17,329 bases of DNA from RPQK01 sp041946865 (GTDB lineage: Bacteria > Acidobacteriota > UBA6911 > RPQK01): positions 1 to 17,329 of the forward strand of contig JBHGBF010000102.1 in NCBI GenBank assembly GCA_041946865.1. Direction: 5' to 3'. The notes under the pieces were generated by a model. That model was given only the letters and a program-made list of their open reading frames with translations, was not told the DNA's origin and made no database searches. Positions 8,924 through 17,079 of the stretch are shown here, in pieces. Position numbers and translations under genes: made by a program. Each line of letters begins with the position of its first letter. The first letter of the stretch is position 1.

Positions 8924-10387
8924 TTGGCTGCGAATCTTTTCAGGACTAAAAATCTCCGTGAGATCCTGCGGACGGCGGAGCAGGCGGACACCCGGCTCAA
9001 GCGCGTGCTTGGCTGGCCGGAGCTCACCCTGCTCGGTATCGGCGCGATCGTCGGCGCCGGCATCTTCGCGCTCGTCGGGACTGCCGCGGCAGGAAGCGGC
9101 GACCGGCTAGGATCGGGCCCCGCCATCATGCTGGCCTTCGCTTTGACGGCAATTGCCTGCGCGCTGTCGGCTCTCTCCTATGCGGAGTTTGCCTCGGTCG
9201 TCCCGATCGCGGGCAGTGCTTACACTTACAGTTACTTCACGTTGGGTGAGCTGATCGCCTGGATTATCGGCTGGGACTTGATCCTGGAATATGCGGTCGG
9301 GAACATTGCGGTGGCCGTCTCCTGGTCCGGTTACATGGTGCAGTTGCTGAAAGGTTTCGGGATCAACCTCCCCTGGTGGCTCGCCACCACTTACACCAAT
9401 CCCCAGATTACCGGTGACATGCTGGCCTCAGCGCCGCATCTGTTCGGGTTGCCGGTCGTGATCAACCTCCCCGCCGTCTTTATCGTCTTCGTGATCACTG
9501 CCGTCCTGGTCATTGGGATAAAGGAAAGCTCCAATTTCAACACCCTGATGGTGGTCATCAAGCTCGCGGTCGTTATCTTCTTCATCGTCGTCGGCTCCTT
9601 TTACGTGAAGCCGGCAAACTGGGTCCCGTTTGCGCCCAACGGCTGGGGGCCGATCATGACAACCGCGGCCATTGTCTTCTTCGCGTACATCGGATTCGAC
9701 GCCATCTCCACGGCGGCGGAGGAAACCAGGGACCCCCAGCGGGACTTGCCGATCGCCATGATTGCCTCGCTGGTCATCTGCACTCTCCTTTACGTGGCCG
9801 TCGCCGCCGTCCTGACCGGGATAATTCCGTGGAATGAGTTGAATGTCAGCGAGCCGCTCTCCCTGGCGTTCAGTTACCTGAAAATGGATTGGGCGGCAGG
9901 AGTGGTCGCTTTCGGCGCCGTGGTCGCCACCACGGCAGTCTTGCTCGTGTTTCAGATGGGCCAGCCCAGGATCTTCTTCTCGATGTCACGCGACGGTTTG
10001 CTTCCGCCCGTCTTTGCCCGGGTCCATCCCCGCTTCCGCACGCCGCATGTGACGACCATCCTCAGCGGCGTTTTTGTCGCCTTCTTTGCCGCCTTCATGG
10101 ATATCGGCGAGGCCGCGAACCTGAGCAGCATCGGGACCCTGTTCGCATTCGTGCTGGTCAGCGGGGGAGTCATAGTCCTGAGAAGGCGTGACCCGAAGCT
10201 GCGTCGTCCGTTCCGCACGCCTTTTGTTCCGTTTGTCCCCCTCCTGGGAATGCTGACCTGCGGATACCTGATGATATCGTTGCCTTGGACGACTTGGGTG
10301 CGATTCATTGTTTGGCTGGCGATCGGCCTGTCGATCTACTTCCTCTACAGTCGCCGGCATTCGCGACTGGTAAACAGATCGGAATAG
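8924..10387 (+). CDS. APC-superfamily amino-acid permease (CAT-like)
   Basis: A 487-residue inner-membrane transporter with about 12 or more hydrophobic segments, expected to import an amino acid by proton symport or exchange. The substrate-binding unwound helix 1 motif is GIGAIVGAGIFALVGTAA (about residues 37-54). It is followed by GSGPAIMLAFALTAIACALSA and ALSYAEFASVVPIAGSAYTY, the signature of the CAT (cationic amino-acid transporter, YfnA-like) branch. The FFAYIGFDAISTAAEETRDP segment is also diagnostic. The TTG start is supported by GGAGG at 8911-8915, 8 bases away. The exact substrate cannot be read from the sequence. The gene is followed by a DMT transporter on the same strand, 78 bp downstream. 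Confidence 0.92.
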   Translation: MAANLFRTKNLREILRTAEQADTRLKRVLGWPELTLLGIGAIVGAGIFALVGTAAAGSGDRLGSGPAIMLAFALTAIACALSALSYAEFASVVPIAGSAYTYSYFTLGELIAWIIGWDLILEYAVGNIAVAVSWSGYMVQLLKGFGINLPWWLATTYTNPQITGDMLASAPHLFGLPVVINLPAVFIVFVITAVLVIGIKESSNFNTLMVVIKLAVVIFFIVVGSFYVKPANWVPFAPNGWGPIMTTAAIVFFAYIGFDAISTAAEETRDPQRDLPIAMIASLVICTLLYVAVAAVLTGIIPWNELNVSEPLSLAFSYLKMDWAAGVVAFGAVVATTAVLLVFQMGQPRIFFSMSRDGLLPPVFARVHPRFRTPHVTTILSGVFVAFFAAFMDIGEAANLSSIGTLFAFVLVSGGVIVLRRRDPKLRRPFRTPFVPFVPLLGMLTCGYLMISLPWTTWVRFIVWLAIGLSIYFLYSRRHSRLVNRSE

Positions 10388-10465
10388 CAGCTCGGACACG
10401 ACGGCGCCCTGGAAAATGCTGCCCGTGCGCCGGTGTTTCTCTTAACTGTGTTTTTTGGACTTTTT

Positions 10466-11386
10466 ATGCGGCCTGACAGAAGCGCCTCACTCTGGTTGAT
10501 CTTCATAACCTTTCTCTGGGGGCTGTCTTTTGTCGTCGTTAAAGGCGCGCTGGCTGTTGCTTCTCCTTATTGGTTTCTGTTGCTCCGCTTTGCGCTGGCT
10601 ACGGCGGCGGCCCTTTTCTTCTTCTGGGGGGTGTGGCGGAAGGCCGAGCGCCGGGGCGTGGTCTACGGCCTGGTGCTTTCCGCCGTGCTGTACCTCGGAT
10701 TCGTGTTTCAGACCCTCGGCCTTCAGTTCACGAGTCCGGCAAAGTCCGCCTTCATAACCGGCATCAGTGTTGTGCTCGTCCCTCTTGTCGGCCGGCTGTT
10801 TTTCGGCACTCGTATCTCGCTCGACGTGGCTGTCGGTGTTCTGACGGCCTTCGTGGGGCTTTTTCTTCTGATCAAACCTGATCGTCCGCTGGAAGTGAAC
10901 CGGGGTGACTTGCTGACGCTTGCCTGCGCCGTGGTTTTTGCCTTCCACGTTCTTCTCGTCGGCCGCTATGTGACGAGGACCGACGCCGGACTGCTGGCGG
11001 TTGTCCAGCTGGTGGGCGCTTCGCTCTTGAGTCTCCCCCTGGCCCTGCTGGCCAGCACGCCGCGTCTTGATTTCTCCTGGTCCTTCTACGTGGCTCTTTT
11101 CTATCTTGCCGTCTTCTGCTCGGCCTTCGCCTTTTCCGTGCAGATTCGGGCCCAGCGCTATGTGTCTGCATCGCGTGCCGCCCTGATTTTTGCCCTGGAA
11201 CCGGTTTTCGCGGCCGTCGCATCGGTGATCGTTTACGGCGACAACCTGCTGTGGCGCGAATGGTTGGGCGGCGGCCTGGTGGTCTTGGGAGTCCTTTTCG
11301 GTGATGCGTCTGTGCTAAGATCGAAATACGGAACCGGCCGCGATTTGCAGCGTATAAATCAGTGTCAGAACGAGTTAATGGAATGA
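10466..11386 (+). CDS. EamA/DMT-family transporter
   Basis: A 306-residue integral membrane protein with about ten hydrophobic helices arranged as two EamA halves. The first half begins LWLIFITFLWGLSFVVVKGAL and contains LGLQFTSPAKSAFITG. The second ends SRAALIFALEPVFAAVASVI and WLGGGLVVLGVLFG, both hallmark regions. Members export or exchange small metabolites such as amino acids or purines. The ATG at 10466 is chosen because the protein then starts MRPDRSASLWLI, as family members usually do. An in-frame GTG at 10433 would add 11 hydrophobic residues. There is no strong ribosome binding site at either. The substrate is unknown. Confidence 0.88.
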   Translation: MRPDRSASLWLIFITFLWGLSFVVVKGALAVASPYWFLLLRFALATAAALFFFWGVWRKAERRGVVYGLVLSAVLYLGFVFQTLGLQFTSPAKSAFITGISVVLVPLVGRLFFGTRISLDVAVGVLTAFVGLFLLIKPDRPLEVNRGDLLTLACAVVFAFHVLLVGRYVTRTDAGLLAVVQLVGASLLSLPLALLASTPRLDFSWSFYVALFYLAVFCSAFAFSVQIRAQRYVSASRAALIFALEPVFAAVASVIVYGDNLLWREWLGGGLVVLGVLFGDASVLRSKYGTGRDLQRINQCQNELME

Positions 11387-11405
11387 GCTGGAACCGAGGC
11401 TAACA

Positions 11406-11505
11406 GGTTCAAGCTTCACGGTCCGGGATCAGAACCCCGCCCTAAACCCTCTGAACCTGAACCTTTGAATCGTTTGAACCCTTGAAACTTTGAACCTCTG
11501 AACTG
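11406..11505. repeat. TGAACC-phrase array in the spacer before the protease gene
   Basis: About eight TGAAYY units occur in a row, six to nine bases apart: TGAACC at 11452, 11458, 11475 and 11491, with variants TGAATC at 11466, TGAAAC at 11483 and TGAACT at 11499. An inverted copy, GGTTCA, lies at 11406. The array is degenerate in both unit and spacing, not a clean microsatellite. The 167-bp spacer otherwise holds only a promoter-like box next to the protease gene. Confidence 0.75.
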
Positions 11506-11524
11506 AAAAGTTAAACAGTTAAGG

Positions 11525-11530
11525 TAAGAT
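11525..11530 (+). promoter_or_regulatory. Possible -10 box of the protease gene
   Basis: TAAGAT (5 of 6 matches to TATAAT) lies 23 bases upstream of the ATG and leaves room for the GGAGG ribosome binding site at 11544-11548. No convincing -35 hexamer is found at 16-18 bp; that region is the end of the TGAACC array. Confidence 0.4.
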
Positions 11531-11553
11531 AGAGCGTCTTCTTGGAGGAATAA

Positions 11554-13224
11554 ATGTCAGCTCTTAGACAGTTTCTGCGATCCAACAAAGGATTGACCTT
11601 CGCCGCGCTACTTATTACGCTCGGCCTTGGGATCGCCATTGGAACGGTGGTTTCCGACGGTGTCTTCAGCGCCGGAGAAAGAGAACAGGTGGCTGAACTG
11701 AAGATTCAAGGCCCCGGAAGTCCGCAGGTCCTCGATCAGCATGCCAATCTGGCCGATGGTTTTGCCCGGGTGGCGACCACAGTCGGTCCGACCGTGGTCA
11801 ACATCTCGACGACTGCCGTCATCAAGCAGCGCAGTTCGAGATCGCGTCGCCAGCCGGATCCGGAACCCTTCGAGGACTTTTTCGGCCAGGACTTTTTTGA
11901 CCGGTTCTTCGGCCCCGCGCCGCCTGGTGAGCGAAGGGTCAGCAGCCTGGGCTCCGGCGTGATCGTCGACAGCAAGGGTTACATCCTGACCAACGATCAC
12001 GTCGTGTCGGCCGCGGATAAGATCAACGTCAAGCTCTCCAGCGGGGAAACATACATTGCCCGAGTGGTCGGCGAGGATCGCGAAAACGATCTGGCCGTCC
12101 TGAAGATCGACGTCCCGAAGCCTCTGCCTTTCGCCAAAGTCGGTGACACCAGCTCCGTGCACGTCGGAGACTGGGTGGTGGCGATCGGGAGTCCCTTCGG
12201 CTTGGAGCAGACCGTAACTGCCGGCATCGTCTCTGCAACCGGCCGGATCGGCTTCTCGAGCGGCTCGGGTCGCGGCATTATTCCGTTCACCGAGGGCTTC
12301 GGCGATTACATCCAGACGGATGCGGCAATCAATCCTGGAAACAGCGGCGGCGCTCTGGTGAATACCCGTGGAGAAGTCGTTGGCATCAACACGTTCATCT
12401 CCACCAAGAGCGGCGGGTCCGAGGGGGTCGGTTTCGCGATTCCTTCGGGCGTGTTTGTGAATTCGTACAACCAGCTTGTGACTAAAGGCAAGATCGAACG
12501 CGGATGGCTCGGCGTCAGCATGAACGTTTATGACATGACCGAGGAACTGGCCCAGTATTTCGGTGTTGCAGGGACCGATCCTCAAGGCGTGAAAGACGGC
12601 GATGGAGTTCTGGTCACCCAGCTGATTGACGAAAAGGGCGACCCGGCCGAAACAGGTCCGGCGTACAAGGCCGGGATCCGGCCCGAAGACGTCATCGTGA
12701 AATTCGGAGGACGAGAGATCGAAACCATTTATGATCTCCGCTCCGCCGTCGCCAACACCCCTCCAGGGCAGACGGTTCCCGTACTGGTCGTGCGTAAAGG
12801 CGAAGTGAAGCGCTTGAACGTGACCCTGGCCGAACGGACTCTCGAGGATCGCGACCGGCGCGGAAACGGCGATGACAGCCTGTCTTTCGACGAAAAAGAA
12901 GAGCAGGAAAAGCCGAAAGAGATCGGCCTGGAATTCGAAACCCTTTCACAGCAGGATGCGGCCAAGCTTGGATTGGAGAGCTCGCGCGGTGTGCGGATCA
13001 TTTCGGTTGCTCCCGGAAGTCTGGCCGACGAAGCCGGCCTCGAAGCCGATCAGGTGATAACTCACGTGAATGGGACGCCGGTTAGCCGCAGTCAGGAGTT
13101 CTACGACAGAATCCGTAGCATGCCTTCCGGCAAGGGCGTCGTTCTCCGGGTCGTCACCGTATCGGCCGACCAGCGCCAGAATCGACAGACGAGCATTTCC
13201 TATACCTCGTTTGTGAAGCCGTAA
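11554..13224 (+). CDS. degP: Do/HtrA-family periplasmic serine protease (DegP/DegQ-like)
   Basis: A 556-residue envelope protease that removes misfolded proteins in the periplasm. An N-terminal hydrophobic segment (about 14-33) acts as signal or membrane anchor. The trypsin-like domain carries the complete triad H149 (TNDHVVSA), D179 (ENDLAVLKI) and S264 (NPGNSGGAL). A Phe/Asp-rich flexible insert (EPFEDFFGQDFFDRFFG, about 104-120) corresponds to the LA loop. Two PDZ domains follow, at roughly 310-425 (GWLGVSMN...AYKAGIRPEDVIVKFGG) and 450-550 (GVRIISVAPGSLADEAGLEADQVI). The length is slightly above typical DegP owing to a charged linker (DRDRRGNGDDSLSFDEKEEQEKP, quoted in part: DRDRRGNGDDS). 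The ATG is supported by GGAGG at 11544-11548. A strong hairpin follows the stop, so the gene is probably transcribed alone. Confidence 0.95.
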   Translation: MSALRQFLRSNKGLTFAALLITLGLGIAIGTVVSDGVFSAGEREQVAELKIQGPGSPQVLDQHANLADGFARVATTVGPTVVNISTTAVIKQRSSRSRRQPDPEPFEDFFGQDFFDRFFGPAPPGERRVSSLGSGVIVDSKGYILTNDHVVSAADKINVKLSSGETYIARVVGEDRENDLAVLKIDVPKPLPFAKVGDTSSVHVGDWVVAIGSPFGLEQTVTAGIVSATGRIGFSSGSGRGIIPFTEGFGDYIQTDAAINPGNSGGALVNTRGEVVGINTFISTKSGGSEGVGFAIPSGVFVNSYNQLVTKGKIERGWLGVSMNVYDMTEELAQYFGVAGTDPQGVKDGDGVLVTQLIDEKGDPAETGPAYKAGIRPEDVIVKFGGREIETIYDLRSAVANTPPGQTVPVLVVRKGEVKRLNVTLAERTLEDRDRRGNGDDSLSFDEKEEQEKPKEIGLEFETLSQQDAAKLGLESSRGVRIISVAPGSLADEAGLEADQVITHVNGTPVSRSQEFYDRIRSMPSGKGVVLRVVTVSADQRQNRQTSISYTSFVKP

Positions 13225-13241
13225 CGGAACCGCATCGACGG

Positions 13242-13280
13242 GTGAACGACGCGCAAAACCTCGTGTTCCGCGTCGTTCAC
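13242..13280 (+). terminator. 12-bp-stem hairpin after the protease gene
   Basis: GTGAACGACGCG (13242-13253) pairs perfectly with CGCGTCGTTCAC (13269-13280) across a 15-base loop, starting 17 bases past the stop. It is the strongest simple hairpin I noticed in the window. It is followed by GCCGTTACAG rather than a T-run, so termination may need Rho, or the element may serve RNA stability. Confidence 0.6.
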
Positions 13281-13290
13281 GCCGTTACAG

Positions 13291-13331
13291 CCCTTCTCCC
13301 TCATCCCTTTATCCCTCACTTCATCCCTCAC
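13291..13331. repeat. ATCCCTCAC-phrase array upstream of the aldehyde dehydrogenase
   Basis: A pyrimidine-rich run contains CATCCC (13302), TATCCCTCAC (13310) and CATCCCTCAC (13322), spaced 8 and then 12 bases apart. It lies between the hairpin and the promoter-like TACAAT and shows the same short-phrase style as the other spacers, with a different phrase. Confidence 0.55.
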
Positions 13332-13348
13332 ACATCTGCCTTTACAAT
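13320..13348 (+). promoter_or_regulatory. Leaderless-type promoter of the aldehyde dehydrogenase
   Basis: TACAAT (13343-13348) ends 6 bases before the ATG at 13355, the same spacing as TATAAT at 2153-2158 before the GTG at 2165. A weak TTCATC (13320-13325) lies 17 bp upstream as a possible -35. Transcription would start at or within a base or two of the start codon. AGGGG just before the ATG is too close for a normal ribosome binding site. Confidence 0.5.
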
Positions 13349-13354
13349 AGGGGC

Positions 13355-14842
13355 ATGGCAAACCCGTCGATTTTCAATAACTTCATTGCAGGCGAATGGG
13401 TCGGATCGGCGACCGGGCAGACGTATGAAAACCGCAATCCAGCGGACGATTCCGAGTTGATAGGCCTCTTTCAGGATTCCTCCGAAGAGGATGTGAACCG
13501 CGCTGTAGCAGCCGCGCGCGAGGCATTCGAGTCCTGGCGCCTGGTGCCGGCGCCCAAGCGCGGCGAAATCCTTTTTCGTGCGGGCGAAATCCTGCGAGAG
13601 CGAAAAGAGGACATTGCGCGTGACATGACGCGGGAAATGGGGAAGATCCTGCTCGAGACCCGAGGCGATGTCCAGGAGGCGATCGACATGGCCTACTGGA
13701 TGGCGGGCGAGGGGCGTCGTTTGCATGGTTACACGACACCGTCAGAGCTGCGCAACAAGTTCAACATGAGTGTCCGCATGCCGGTGGGAGTCTGCGGGAT
13801 TATCACCCCCTGGAACTTCCCCATCGCCATCCCCAGCTGGAAGATTCTCCCCGCCTTGATCTGCGGTAACACCTGCGTTCTCAAGCCCGCCAGCGACACG
13901 CCGCTGACGGCGCTGCGTTTCATCGAGGTGCTGCAGGAAGCGGGACTCCCGCCCGGAGTCGTCAACCTCGTCACAGGAAGAGGCTCCAAAGTCGGCATTC
14001 CGCTGGTTGAACACCCCGATGTCCGCGTCGTCTCTTTTACAGGCTCGACTGAGACCGGCCGGGCTGTCGCCGGCAAATGCTCCGCAGCGTTCAAGAAACA
14101 CAACCTGGAGATGGGGGGCAAGAACGTCATCATGATCATGGACGATGCCAACCTGGAGCTGGCGGTGGACGGCGCGCTTTGGGGCGGATTCGGCACCAGC
14201 GGCCAGCGCTGCACTGCTTCCAGCCGCCTGGTCGTCCACCAGGACGTCTACCCGGAGTTCCTTGAGCGATTTACCGGGCGGACCCAGTCGCTGAGGGTCG
14301 GCAACGGCCTGGCGGAAGAGACTCAGATGGGACCGATCATCAACCGCAAGCAGAAGGAATCCATCCTGAACTGGATCGAGACCGGGAAAAGAGAGGGGGC
14401 ACGGCTGGTCTGCGGTGGCAAAGCGCTCGAGGACGGGCCTTATGCCAAAGGACACTTTATTGCGCCCACCATCTTCGCTGATGTCACACCTCAAATGCGC
14501 ATCGCCCAGGAGGAGATCTTCGGCCCGGTCGTGTCGGTGATCCCGTGCCGATCATTTGAGGAAGCGATGGAGATCGGGAACGGGGTCCGTTACGGGCTTT
14601 CGTCCTCGATTTATACACAGGACGTCAATCGGGCGTTCGTAGCCATGCGCGAGATGAATACCGGCATTTTCTACGTCAATTCCCCCACGATCGGGGCGGA
14701 GATTCACCTGCCCTTTGGCGGCACGAAGGACACCGGCAACGGGCATCGGGAAGCCGCCGAAGCCACGCTCGAAGTGTTCTCCGAGTGGAAATCGGTCTAC
14801 GTCGACTACAGCGGCCGCCTGCAGCGGGCACAGATTGATTGA
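13355..14842 (+). CDS. NAD(P)-dependent aldehyde dehydrogenase
   Basis: A 495-residue cytosolic enzyme oxidising an aldehyde to its acid. All catalytic residues are present: N154 (TPWNFP), K177 (LKPASDTP), the general base E252 (LEMGGKN), the nucleophile C286 (GQRCTASSR), and the coenzyme-binding EEIFGPV motif. Length is normal for the family. The C-terminal GAEIHLPFGGTKDTGNGHRE signature places it near semialdehyde dehydrogenases of amino-acid and sugar-acid catabolism (2-oxoglutarate semialdehyde or aminoadipate semialdehyde type), but the substrate cannot be fixed from sequence. It precedes alanine dehydrogenase by 64 bp on the same strand, consistent with an amino-acid degradation cluster. 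The ATG is supported by the upstream -10 box rather than by a ribosome binding site. Confidence 0.94.
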   Translation: MANPSIFNNFIAGEWVGSATGQTYENRNPADDSELIGLFQDSSEEDVNRAVAAAREAFESWRLVPAPKRGEILFRAGEILRERKEDIARDMTREMGKILLETRGDVQEAIDMAYWMAGEGRRLHGYTTPSELRNKFNMSVRMPVGVCGIITPWNFPIAIPSWKILPALICGNTCVLKPASDTPLTALRFIEVLQEAGLPPGVVNLVTGRGSKVGIPLVEHPDVRVVSFTGSTETGRAVAGKCSAAFKKHNLEMGGKNVIMIMDDANLELAVDGALWGGFGTSGQRCTASSRLVVHQDVYPEFLERFTGRTQSLRVGNGLAEETQMGPIINRKQKESILNWIETGKREGARLVCGGKALEDGPYAKGHFIAPTIFADVTPQMRIAQEEIFGPVVSVIPCRSFEEAMEIGNGVRYGLSSSIYTQDVNRAFVAMREMNTGIFYVNSPTIGAEIHLPFGGTKDTGNGHREAAEATLEVFSEWKSVYVDYSGRLQRAQID

Positions 14843-14857
14843 GCTTGACCACTCCCC

Positions 14858-14875
14858 GATTCACAATCGACAATC
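14858..14875. repeat. GATTCACAATCGACAATC short phrase repeat
   Basis: In the 64-bp gap between the two dehydrogenase genes the phrase AATCGACAATC contains two CAATC units 8 bases apart, and GATTCAC begins a third degenerate unit. It resembles the other spacer phrases in style. On its own it is too short to be convincing. Confidence 0.35.
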
Positions 14876-14906
14876 TTGGTCGTCAATTCTCAAGGGAGCG
14901 TGAGCT

Positions 14907-16019
14907 GTGAATATCGGACTGCCAAAGGAAGTGAAAGACAACGAGTACCGGGTCGGTATGGTTCCGGCTGGAGTGCATGCTCTGGTGGAGGAGGGACACA
15001 AGGTCTGGGTCCAGAAAAAGGCGGGCGAAGGCTCCGGCTTTCAGGATTCGGAGTACAGCGATGCAGGCGGCGCCCTGGTGGAGACGGCCGACGAGGTGTT
15101 TGCGCGCAGCGAATTGATCGTGAAGGTGAAGGAGCCGGTCGGCGAAGAGTATCCTCGACTGAGAGCCGGCCAGATTGTCTTCAGCTATCTGCATCTGGCC
15201 CCGCTTCCGGACCTGACCCAGCTTCTTTTGGACAAGAAGGTCATCGGTGTGGCCTACGAGACAATACCGGACCGGCATGGCACTTTGCCGCTACTGACCC
15301 CCATGAGCGAGATCGCCGGACGGATGTCCGTGATCGTCGGTTCGTACTATCTTCAAAAGCCCCGGGGTGGAAGGGGCGTTTTGCTCGGAGGAGTACCCGG
15401 AACCAAGCCTGCCACCGTCGCCATTCTCGGCGCGGGGACGGTCGGAATCAATGCCGCGAAAATGGCCATGGGACTCGGGGCGCATGTCCGCATCCTGGAC
15501 GTCGATCTGGATCGCCTGCGTCACCTCGACGATCTGTTTTTTGGAAAAATCGAGACCGAGCTGTCCAACGCCTACACTATCGCCGAGGCCGTGAAGAATG
15601 CCGAGTTGGTGATTGGGGCGGTTCTGATCCCGGGTGCCAACGCGCCAAAGCTCGTCACCCGGAAAATGGTGGCCTCGATGTATCCGGGGGCCGTCATCGT
15701 CGACGTGGCGGTCGACCAGGGAGGATGCGTCGAAACGACTCGTCCGACTTCACACAGCGACCCGGTGTACGTCGAAGAGGGAGTGCTCCACTACTGCGTG
15801 ACCAATATGCCCGGGGCGATGCCGAGAACCTCCACCATCGCGCTCACCAATGCGACCTTCCCTTATGTGAAAAAGATCGCCCGGCTGGGATTGAAAGGAG
15901 CGATTAAGCAGAATCCGCTGCTGAAAGCCGGAGTGAACACTTACGACGGCCGCGTCACCTGCGCGCCCGTTGCCGAATCGCAAAAACGTCCGTACACCGA
16001 CCTGGACCAACTGTTGTGA
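14907..16019 (+). CDS. ald: Alanine dehydrogenase
   Basis: A 370-residue NAD-dependent enzyme that interconverts L-alanine with pyruvate, ammonia and NADH in the cytoplasm. Every landmark falls at its textbook number: R15 (NEYRVGM), K75 (VKVKEP) and H96 (SYLHLA) at the pyruvate site, the Rossmann motif GAGTVG (175-180), acidic D198 for the NAD ribose (RILDVD) and catalytic D270 (DVAVDQGG). The start is a GTG with AAGGGA at 14892-14897, 9 bases upstream. The stop overlaps the start of the LipM-like gene by 4 bases (GTGA), so the two are translationally coupled. With the preceding aldehyde dehydrogenase and the CAT permease it fits use of amino acids as carbon and nitrogen source. Confidence 0.97.
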   Translation: MNIGLPKEVKDNEYRVGMVPAGVHALVEEGHKVWVQKKAGEGSGFQDSEYSDAGGALVETADEVFARSELIVKVKEPVGEEYPRLRAGQIVFSYLHLAPLPDLTQLLLDKKVIGVAYETIPDRHGTLPLLTPMSEIAGRMSVIVGSYYLQKPRGGRGVLLGGVPGTKPATVAILGAGTVGINAAKMAMGLGAHVRILDVDLDRLRHLDDLFFGKIETELSNAYTIAEAVKNAELVIGAVLIPGANAPKLVTRKMVASMYPGAVIVDVAVDQGGCVETTRPTSHSDPVYVEEGVLHYCVTNMPGAMPRTSTIALTNATFPYVKKIARLGLKGAIKQNPLLKAGVNTYDGRVTCAPVAESQKRPYTDLDQLL

Positions 16020-16732
16020 AGTTGAAGTGCTGGCGCCTGGCTGTGGATGCTCCCCAGCCCGGGTCGATCAATATGCAGATCGACCGGGGGCTGCTGGACG
16101 AGGCGGAACAGGAGGCGGAGGCGCGCACTTTCCTCCGTTTCTATCGCTGGGATGTACCCACCGTCTCAATCGGCCACTACCAGGCGCCGGAACGCGCCGC
16201 CGATCCCGCCTACTGTGCGGCGAACCGGATCCCGGTCGTCCGCAGGCCGACCGGCGGCCGGGCGGTCTTGCACGATTGCGAACTGACATACGCGGTCGTA
16301 TCGAATGACCGCCGCTTTTTCCCCCTGCAGAGTCTCGATCAGACTTACCTGGTGATTGCCCGGGCGCTCCAGTGCGGCCTTGCCAGACTGGGTGTCTGCA
16401 GCCAGCTGGCTGCGGGAGGGAGAGAAATCGCGTCGCCCGGGCGGACCAACCTCAAACATCCGTGCTTTGCTTCTGCTTCACGTCATGAGCTCCTGGTCGG
16501 CTCAAGGAAGATCGCTGGCAGCGCACAACGACGTCTGAAGCGCAGCTTTCTGCAGCATGGCTCAATTCCGCTCGAGTTGAATGTCCCGGCTATGGCAGGG
16601 GCGCTCGGAGTCTCTGAACAGCTGATTGCGCACTCCGTGATATCGGTATCGGAGGCCGCCGGCCGCCCGGTGTCGTTTGACGAGCTCGCCGAGGCTCTCG
16701 AGGCGGGGTTTGAGGAAGTGTTTGCGCTGTAA
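16016..16732 (+). CDS. lipM: LipM-type octanoyltransferase (lipoate biosynthesis)
   Basis: A 238-residue member of the biotin/lipoate protein ligase fold that would move octanoate from acyl carrier protein to a lipoyl-domain lysine, the first step of lipoate assembly. Visible motifs are the NMQIDRGLLDEA helix (19-30), RRPTGGRAVLHDCELTYAV (76-94), the putative acyl-accepting C150 in KHPCFASASRHELLV, and GSRKIAGSAQRR with K165, then LQHGSIPLEL. Cys150 has the same number as the catalytic Cys of Bacillus LipM. That and the GGRAV rather than GGGAV box favour a transferase over an ATP-dependent LplA ligase. The GTG start overlaps the alanine dehydrogenase stop. Pyruvate from that enzyme feeds the lipoate-dependent pyruvate dehydrogenase, so pairing makes metabolic sense (inference). 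LipL amidotransferase activity is the main alternative. Confidence 0.88.
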   Translation: MKLKCWRLAVDAPQPGSINMQIDRGLLDEAEQEAEARTFLRFYRWDVPTVSIGHYQAPERAADPAYCAANRIPVVRRPTGGRAVLHDCELTYAVVSNDRRFFPLQSLDQTYLVIARALQCGLARLGVCSQLAAGGREIASPGRTNLKHPCFASASRHELLVGSRKIAGSAQRRLKRSFLQHGSIPLELNVPAMAGALGVSEQLIAHSVISVSEAAGRPVSFDELAEALEAGFEEVFAL

Positions 16733-17079
16733 TGGGGCCTTCAATCGCCAATTGGCGCCTCTCCAACGGGTATTGTGGCGGTAAAGCTTACCTCTATTGT
16801 TTCCAGTCACTTGATTTGCCTAAACTGACTGCTCGGCAGCGCCGTCTTGGCTCGCAAAACGCTCACCTTTCACAAAATTCCCGCTGGATGACCATCAAGC
16901 TGCTGTCCGTCCACCTCGTAAAGCTCTACGCGACTCTATCACGCCACCTTTTTGATAGGCTCGGATCACCCCCTCTCGCAGCCTGGCGCACAAGCCAAAA
17001 CGTCGCGACAGCGCGGCTCAACACCGGTCGCAACTTCGTCCTACGCCGAAGTCGTAAGGCAAGACAGCCCCGGGGTTAG
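16732..17079 (+). CDS. Doubtful small open frame in the repeat-rich tail
   Basis: A 115-codon frame whose ATG shares one base with the lipM stop (TAATG), which would allow coupling. The predicted protein is basic, rich in Ser, Leu and Arg, has no recognisable domain, and ends inside the copy of the REP-like direct repeat at 17043-17067. Its amino-acid composition and the short palindrome at its beginning make chance openness more likely than a gene. Confidence 0.15.
   Translation: MGPSIANWRLSNGYCGGKAYLYCFQSLDLPKLTARQRRLGSQNAHLSQNSRWMTIKLLSVHLVKLYATLSRHLFDRLGSPPLAAWRTSQNVATARLNTGRNFVLRRSRKARQPRG

Noticed and set aside
13328..13338. TCACACATCTG also occurs in the left-end repeat at 27-37
   Set aside because: An 11-mer shared with no palindrome or flank in common is within chance plus local pyrimidine bias.
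14876..15907. 343-codon plus-strand frame overlapping alanine dehydrogenase
   Set aside because: Its product is Arg/Gly/Ser-rich with no motif, while the overlapping frame has every alanine dehydrogenase catalytic residue.
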